64,000 bases of DNA. Origin: CBFDBF01 sp050291465. GTDB taxonomy: Bacteria; Pseudomonadota; Gammaproteobacteria; Chromatiales; Chromatiaceae. The notes beneath the pieces are model-generated. The model searched no databases and was not told where the DNA came from. It was given only the letters and a program-made list of their open reading frames with translations. Positions 59,280 to 64,000 of the stretch are shown one piece after another. Location: assembly GCA_050291465.1 (NCBI GenBank), contig JBNKJV010000006.1, positions 62,001 through 126,000 on the forward strand, written 5' to 3'. Position 1 is the stretch's first letter, and each line of letters starts with the position of its first letter. Made by a program: the position numbers and the translations under genes.

Positions 59280-60608
59280 ATGGGACTACGTGATCTTTTC
59301 GTGCTGCTATTTACCCTTGGCTGCATTGGCTTATCAATGCGAAAAGCCTGGTATGGCGTTTTAGTACTAGCTATTTTCAGTTATCTCAACCCGCATGCCT
59401 ATGCCTGGGGTTTTGTGCGCACATTCCCCCTCTACCAAATACTATTTATAGTGGTCGCCGCCATGACCTTCTTATCTAAAGAGAGGCAGCGAATACCTAA
59501 CGATTGGCGCATTCCGGCATTCTATCTACTCTGGTTCTATTTCCTTATCACGACCACCCAGGCCTACCTACCGGAAATAGCCTGGCAGAGGTTCTGGTTC
59601 GTCAGCAAGATCTACCTACCCTTTATTTTTACACTTATTCTTATCAATTCCCGCGAAAAGCTTTTTTACCTGATAATTACCATTGCTACATCAATTGGTA
59701 TCGTTGCCGTAAAGGGGGGTATTTTTGCAGCTTTCTCCGGATTTTCGTATCGTGTCTATGGCCCACCTACCACGCAATTTTATGAAAATAACGCCTTTGC
59801 AATAGCCGTTCTAATCGCCATTCCTCTCCTTGTTCTTTGGTATAAGGAGACCAAACATAAATACATCAAGTACGGTATATTCTTCGCCGTTCCCCTCTGT
59901 TATATGAGCGCCATTTCTTCCTGGTCACGCGGCGCTCTGATTACCATGGCTGTCGTTACGATCGTTTTGCTCTGGCATAGCAAGCGTAAGTACTTCTTTA
60001 TTCCAGTTTTCCTTATTTGTGCGTTCTATTCAACGCAGTTCCTTCCTGACGAGTGGTTCGGCAGGATGGCTACTCTGGAAACTTATGAGGAAGACTCATC
60101 CGCAATGGGCAGAATCGAGGCCTGGAAGGATGGCTGGTATCATACCCTTTCCCACCCCTTTGTTGGGGCAGGATTTGAAGGTTGGCGCGTGGTAACCAGA
60201 CGGGATTGGCACAACTCCTCCGTAGAGATGTTCTCCGAACATGGGTTCGTTGCTTACGGAATCTGGATTTCGTTGATCCTTGGAACAATCGTCAGTTTGA
60301 CCAGGCTCCCCCGAATGGTGCGCGGTACCCCGGGGATGGAATGGGTCGCAAACTATAGCTATATGCTGCGTGCCTCATTAATCGCCTACTTTGTCGGAAC
60401 AACCTTTCTGGGTTTATCCTATTGGGATATCCTTTACCACCTGATCTTTATCTCTGTGCTCCTCAAGAAATTTGCTTTGGAGGAGTATGAAAGCATTATG
60501 CAACAGCAGCGAACTTCTAGACCCGAGAAACGCAATCCCTTGCACGGTCCGTCTTCTGAACCCCGGCGACAACCCATGTTAAAAACGAGGGATGGGGCAT
60601 GGGAGTGA
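59280..60608 (+). CDS. Exosortase A-associated O-glycosylation ligase / Wzy-like polymerase
   Basis: 442 residues with about 10-12 transmembrane helices. The opening LRDLFVLLFTLGCIGLSMRKAWYGVLVLAIFSYLNPHAYAWGF is typical of the exosortase-associated DUF5935/O-antigen-ligase-like family; SSWSRGALITMAVVTIVLL and PFVGAGFEGWRVVTRRDWHNSSVEMFSEHGFVAYGIW fit the Wzy_C region with its periplasmic loop. It should polymerise repeat units or attach them to proteins. Its 3' end overlaps the next gene by 10 bp. Confidence 0.85.
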   Translation: MGLRDLFVLLFTLGCIGLSMRKAWYGVLVLAIFSYLNPHAYAWGFVRTFPLYQILFIVVAAMTFLSKERQRIPNDWRIPAFYLLWFYFLITTTQAYLPEIAWQRFWFVSKIYLPFIFTLILINSREKLFYLIITIATSIGIVAVKGGIFAAFSGFSYRVYGPPTTQFYENNAFAIAVLIAIPLLVLWYKETKHKYIKYGIFFAVPLCYMSAISSWSRGALITMAVVTIVLLWHSKRKYFFIPVFLICAFYSTQFLPDEWFGRMATLETYEEDSSAMGRIEAWKDGWYHTLSHPFVGAGFEGWRVVTRRDWHNSSVEMFSEHGFVAYGIWISLILGTIVSLTRLPRMVRGTPGMEWVANYSYMLRASLIAYFVGTTFLGLSYWDILYHLIFISVLLKKFALEEYESIMQQQRTSRPEKRNPLHGPSSEPRRQPMLKTRDGAWE

Positions 60609-62419
60609 TATGTGGCTGGCTTGGAGAAAGCCTTTCCGATCCATCCGTTTCCATCGATACACTGCTTTCTACAGCTGTCGGATTTAATCCTGCTCATGCC
60701 TCCATGCATTCCTCCACCGATTGCGCGGTTGGCATCTGCCACCCCAATCCGTCTTTAACGCCTTTTATCTCGAAAGAGCTATGTGCCGCGATCGAAGGAT
60801 ACCCTGTTTGGGACGATCCTGCCCTTGCGCACCTGGCTAGCGAGCATGATTCCTCTTTCGCCCTGGCGGAAGGGTTCCGGTTATTCGGCCCCAAGGTGCT
60901 TGAGAAGGTGCATGGGGAATTCGCTCTCTGTATCCTGAAGCCCGCGGACAACTATGCATTACTTGCTGTTGACAGGATTGGTATTCGCCCCCTTGCTTAT
61001 TCCACCATACGCGGGTCACTTATCTTTGGATCCCAGATCTCCAGCATCGTCGCTCATCCTGCAATTTCCCCTACCATAGATCCGCAAGCGATCTTCGATT
61101 ATCTCTATTTTCAGATGATCCCTAGCCCCGGGACTATTTATAGGGGTGTCCGTAAGCTCCGGCCTGCTGAGTTCGTAGAGTTTTCGGATGGTGACCTGAA
61201 GACAGGCAGCTATTGGCAAACCGCGTTTTCCGAGGAAAAAAACGCCGAGCAACATCTATCCTCTCTCCTTCGAACCGAGCTACGCGAATGTGTGTCCGAC
61301 TGCCTTTCCGAGGTACCTACCGGCACTTTTCTTAGCGGAGGCCTGGACAGCAGCAGCGTTACCGGCTTTTATCAGCAACTATCCAAGGAGCCTATCGACG
61401 CCTTTGCAATTGGATTTAATGCAGAAGGCTTCGATGAAATGGAATTCGCCCGTGCCAGCGCTAATCATTTTGGTGCGAATTTGCATGAATATTATGTGAC
61501 CCCACAGGATGTGCTTGACTCCATTCCATTGATTGCAAACTCCTACGATGAACCATTCGGCAATGCTTCGGCTATTCCCGCCTATTTCTGCGCAAAGATG
61601 GCCCGGGAAACGGGAAAATCCCTTCTGCTTGCCGGTGATGGTGGAGACGAGATTTTTGCCGGCAATGCCCGTTATGCCAAACAGAAGATCTTTGACTTAT
61701 ATCGCCACGTACCGGATTTCCTGAAAGGTGCTTTTATCGAACCTGCCGCTTTCAATATACCTTTTCTGAGAAAACTAAAAAGCTATATTGAGCAGGCAAG
61801 AATCCCTATGCCGGATCGTATGGAAACATACAATTTCCTGCATCGAAGTTCTCTCAGTGAGATCTTCAACAGGGATTTTCTGGACCTTGTATCAACTGAC
61901 GCCCCTCTGAAATACCTTTCAGAACGATACCGTACAGCCGCTCCAGATACCTCGCTGATCAAACGCATGCTCTTTTTGGACCATAAATTTACCCTTGCAG
62001 ACAATGACTTACGAAAAGTTAACAGGATGTGCGAGCTGGCCGGCATCGAAGTGCGTTATCCCCTGCTCCAGGAACGCATGATGGATTTTTCCGCTAAAGT
62101 GCCGACGAATATGCTGCTGCGCGGATTTGAACTACGTTCTTTCTATAGACGCGCCATGGAGGGATTTCTTGCAAAGGAGACTCTAAATAAAAGCAAGCAC
62201 GGCTTCGGTCTGCCTTTTGGCGTATGGATGAACGAATATGAACCATTGAGGAATTTTGTTGACCATAATCTCACAAATTTCAAGAAACGCGAGATCATAA
62301 ATGTAGACTATATTGAGAAGATCATGGATGCGCAGAAAACTGCCGACGCGTCATATTATGGGGTTTTTATCTGGTTACTCGTGTTCCTAGAACAGTGGAT
62401 GGATGCAAACAATTTATAG
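60599..62419 (+). CDS. Asparagine-synthase-like amidotransferase without the Cys2 nucleophile
   Basis: 606 residues. The N-terminal class II glutaminase-like domain (1-200) begins MGVICGWLGE; the usual nucleophile Cys2 of MCGI is Gly and a Cys is at position 5 instead. HGEFALCIL, VDRIGIRPLAYS and GSQISSIVAHP are kept. The synthetase domain has FLSGGLDSSSVTGFY (PP-loop SGGxDS, about 245), DAFAIGFNAEGFDEMEFARASANHFG and LLAGDGGDEIFAGNARYA. Such genes are common in exosortase A loci; amidation or aminoacylation of a glycan or peptide is inferred. The start overlaps the ligase gene. Confidence 0.87.
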   Translation: MGVICGWLGESLSDPSVSIDTLLSTAVGFNPAHASMHSSTDCAVGICHPNPSLTPFISKELCAAIEGYPVWDDPALAHLASEHDSSFALAEGFRLFGPKVLEKVHGEFALCILKPADNYALLAVDRIGIRPLAYSTIRGSLIFGSQISSIVAHPAISPTIDPQAIFDYLYFQMIPSPGTIYRGVRKLRPAEFVEFSDGDLKTGSYWQTAFSEEKNAEQHLSSLLRTELRECVSDCLSEVPTGTFLSGGLDSSSVTGFYQQLSKEPIDAFAIGFNAEGFDEMEFARASANHFGANLHEYYVTPQDVLDSIPLIANSYDEPFGNASAIPAYFCAKMARETGKSLLLAGDGGDEIFAGNARYAKQKIFDLYRHVPDFLKGAFIEPAAFNIPFLRKLKSYIEQARIPMPDRMETYNFLHRSSLSEIFNRDFLDLVSTDAPLKYLSERYRTAAPDTSLIKRMLFLDHKFTLADNDLRKVNRMCELAGIEVRYPLLQERMMDFSAKVPTNMLLRGFELRSFYRRAMEGFLAKETLNKSKHGFGLPFGVWMNEYEPLRNFVDHNLTNFKKREIINVDYIEKIMDAQKTADASYYGVFIWLLVFLEQWMDANNL

Positions 62420-62485
62420 GCAACCTCACATGCTTTTTTCCTTTTGGTTGCCGTAAGTAATCCTTTTCTCCCAAAATATTCAGTA

Positions 62486-64000
62486 TTACCTGATACGTTC
62501 ATTTTTAGTATTCAACTCCCAATCTCTGATACCGTCATTCTCCGCCGATACCTGCTTTTGTCCCAGACGTTCAGATAATTTTAACTTCCGCATAACCCAT
62601 TCCGACCCAAATGATGTCAGATGCCCCCCATCCCGGTATATAGATATTTCATCTATTATTGTTGTGCATCTCTCTTCCGGACACATAACCGAGTCCATCC
62701 AGATGACGTCTACGTTTGTACGCTTCTTTATCTCCTTCAGCGCTCCTTTAATGCCACTCTGATACTTCTCATACTCATCCCTACCAAAGCTGCATTCCGA
62801 ATGCCCCAGTACTGTTAGGCCTGTCTTTGTTCTCTCCCAACATTCTCCTACGTTGAATCCGACTTTCGGTGGCGGGGATACAACAACAGGGATCTTTCCG
62901 CCTTCCTGAATTCTCCCAATCGTATATACCATTTGCTCAATCGCCAAAGATCTATCTCCTGTTATATTCTTATCCCGGTACAAAAACGGCAATTCTCCTT
63001 CTCGAAAATATTCATCAAAAGGAGAGCTGATAAATACGTATTGTATAGAGTCACTGTTCAAAATCATCCGCATAGCGTTACTATTAAATTCTATACAGCT
63101 TTTTGCCCAATTTTCGTTGAAATAGGATCCGATAAACGCTATATCCAATATCGGCGCACAGGCTGATTTTGTTATCTGAATAAGTGACTTACCAATCTCG
63201 CTATCTGTTTTTAGGCCTGGAATCAGATGCATTGCATAGCTATCACCCCATACCGCATAACGGGGATTTTTCGATGTCGCACAGCTCCGCGGACTGACAA
63301 TCGCCTCTCCTTGGGTACATTGCTTACTCAACCCCATATATGTGGGGTGAAGGTAACTGAACTTGCCTTCCTCCTTATGATTATTCATATTTTTCATAAC
63401 CACCGCCGGCGCAGGTGAAATAATGACAACAAGCGAAACACCCACCAACCACTTTATTGTTCTGTTGCGGTTTTCCTGCCACCCGTACCTGAATCTTTGC
63501 TCGACGTATTCGTATTGAAAGTAGGCAAGCACGATGGAGGTGACTACCAATAACACCCTGATATATATGGGTACCTCTCCGATATATCCTATATACGCCA
63601 GCGCGAATAGCGGCCAATGCACTAAATATAGAGAATATGACCAGTCGCCAATTTTCGCTATAGAATTGGTAACTATGTTTCTTGGGAGCCAGTTATTGTC
63701 CCCCACCAACATAATGGCTGTTGCTAAAACAACAATAATCGCATCACCTCTTGGATGCACGACATCATAGGGCGATATTACAACAAGCGACGCAATTATA
63801 AGCGCAACCAACTTGTATATCGTTTTTATACCGATACTTGGTGTACGCATTACCAGCCATGCGATAATTGATCCCGCAAGCAATTCCCACGCCCGCGCCG
63901 GCAATAGAAAAAACGCCATGGACTCTGAATCCATAGATGGGATGCGCCAATAGGTGAACGGAAGGGTTACGAATATCACGCAGCAGACAAGACTTACTAT
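62486..64000 (-). CDS. Acyltransferase 3 / SGNH-domain O-acetyltransferase (partial, 5' end cut)
   Basis: The frame is open to the right edge (seven codons upstream of GTG 63979 are open), so the start is missing. Visible are the last helices of an OafA-type membrane acyltransferase (WELLAGSIIAWLV, WSYSLYLVHWPLFALAYIGY, QYEYVEQRFRYGWQ) and a C-terminal SGNH-hydrolase-like domain (YAVWGDSYAMHLIPGL with GDSYA as the nucleophile block; DGGHLTSFGSEWVM as the C-terminal D-x-x-H block). Predicted to O-acetylate the polysaccharide. Confidence 0.87.
   Translation of the reverse strand: MVSLVCCVIFVTLPFTYWRIPSMDSESMAFFLLPARAWELLAGSIIAWLVMRTPSIGIKTIYKLVALIIASLVVISPYDVVHPRGDAIIVVLATAIMLVGDNNWLPRNIVTNSIAKIGDWSYSLYLVHWPLFALAYIGYIGEVPIYIRVLLVVTSIVLAYFQYEYVEQRFRYGWQENRNRTIKWLVGVSLVVIISPAPAVVMKNMNNHKEEGKFSYLHPTYMGLSKQCTQGEAIVSPRSCATSKNPRYAVWGDSYAMHLIPGLKTDSEIGKSLIQITKSACAPILDIAFIGSYFNENWAKSCIEFNSNAMRMILNSDSIQYVFISSPFDEYFREGELPFLYRDKNITGDRSLAIEQMVYTIGRIQEGGKIPVVVSPPPKVGFNVGECWERTKTGLTVLGHSECSFGRDEYEKYQSGIKGALKEIKKRTNVDVIWMDSVMCPEERCTTIIDEISIYRDGGHLTSFGSEWVMRKLKLSERLGQKQVSAENDGIRDWELNTKNERIR

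Overview
The window looks like a chromosomal segment of a gammaproteobacterium. The left end has a typical gammaproteobacterial set of housekeeping genes: divergent rpoE and nadB, ygfX, yjgA/darP, recJ, uppP, cysZ, dksA and gluQRS. The presence of an exosortase A (XrtA)/PEP-CTERM exopolysaccharide system suggests an environmental, probably biofilm- or floc-forming, Chromatiales-like lineage; that placement is an inference and no species can be named. Base composition is GC-rich on the left and clearly AT-richer from about 54 kb to the right end. No tRNA, rRNA, CRISPR array, prophage or transposase was seen.

Layout. 0-12.4 kb: housekeeping genes (start of rpoE with a sigma-E-like promoter, nadB, ygfX, yjgA, recJ, a 4'-phosphopantetheinyl transferase, galE, uppP, cysZ, an aminotransferase, dksA with a terminator, gluQRS, a zinc-ribbon membrane protein). 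12.4-18.9 kb: an accessory block with a FemAB/CelD-like acyltransferase, an HprK-related kinase, a PqqD-like chaperone, a small exported Cys-containing protein, a nucleotidyltransferase, a second FemAB/CelD-like protein, a proline-dehydrogenase-like protein and an OsmC protein. This matches what is annotated elsewhere as the HPr-rel-A system, whose function is not known to me. 18.9-26.1 kb: an envelope/lipid block with a cNMP-patatin lipase, a PAS-RND exporter, an outer-membrane barrel and a LolA-like protein.

26.3-48.5 kb: the regulatory and structural core of the XrtA/PEP-CTERM system. It holds an XrtA-associated ATPase, a GAF protein, PrsK, PrsR, a PEP-CTERM-type sugar transferase, a second sigma-54 activator, an HDOD protein, a FeeM-like acyltransferase fused to a cNMP-binding domain, two tandem PrsT TPR lipoproteins, a PEP-CTERM substrate protein and a ThiF-nitroreductase fusion. 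Two good sigma-54 promoters were read by eye, before the sugar transferase and before the PEP-CTERM gene, which fits control by PrsK/PrsR or the second activator. 48.6-64 kb: polysaccharide assembly and decoration genes: a trypsin-like protease, membrane protein, VanZ-repeat protein, flippase, sulfotransferase, TPR protein, polysaccharide deacetylase, two GT2 glycosyltransferases, a methyltransferase, an O-glycosylation ligase/polymerase-like protein, an asparagine-synthase-like amidotransferase without Cys2, and a truncated SGNH-type acyltransferase at the edge. The exosortase gene (xrtA) and the chain-length/export genes are not in the window and probably lie outside it.

The most interesting signals are: the HPr-rel-A-like locus with its exported Cys protein and a possible sigma-54 promoter; helically spaced TGTCA repeats upstream of a sigma-54 promoter; the acyltransferase-cNMP-HTH and ThiF-nitroreductase fusions beside PEP-CTERM genes; and a heptad repeat family that has invaded gene ends and appears to have removed the normal start of yjgA.
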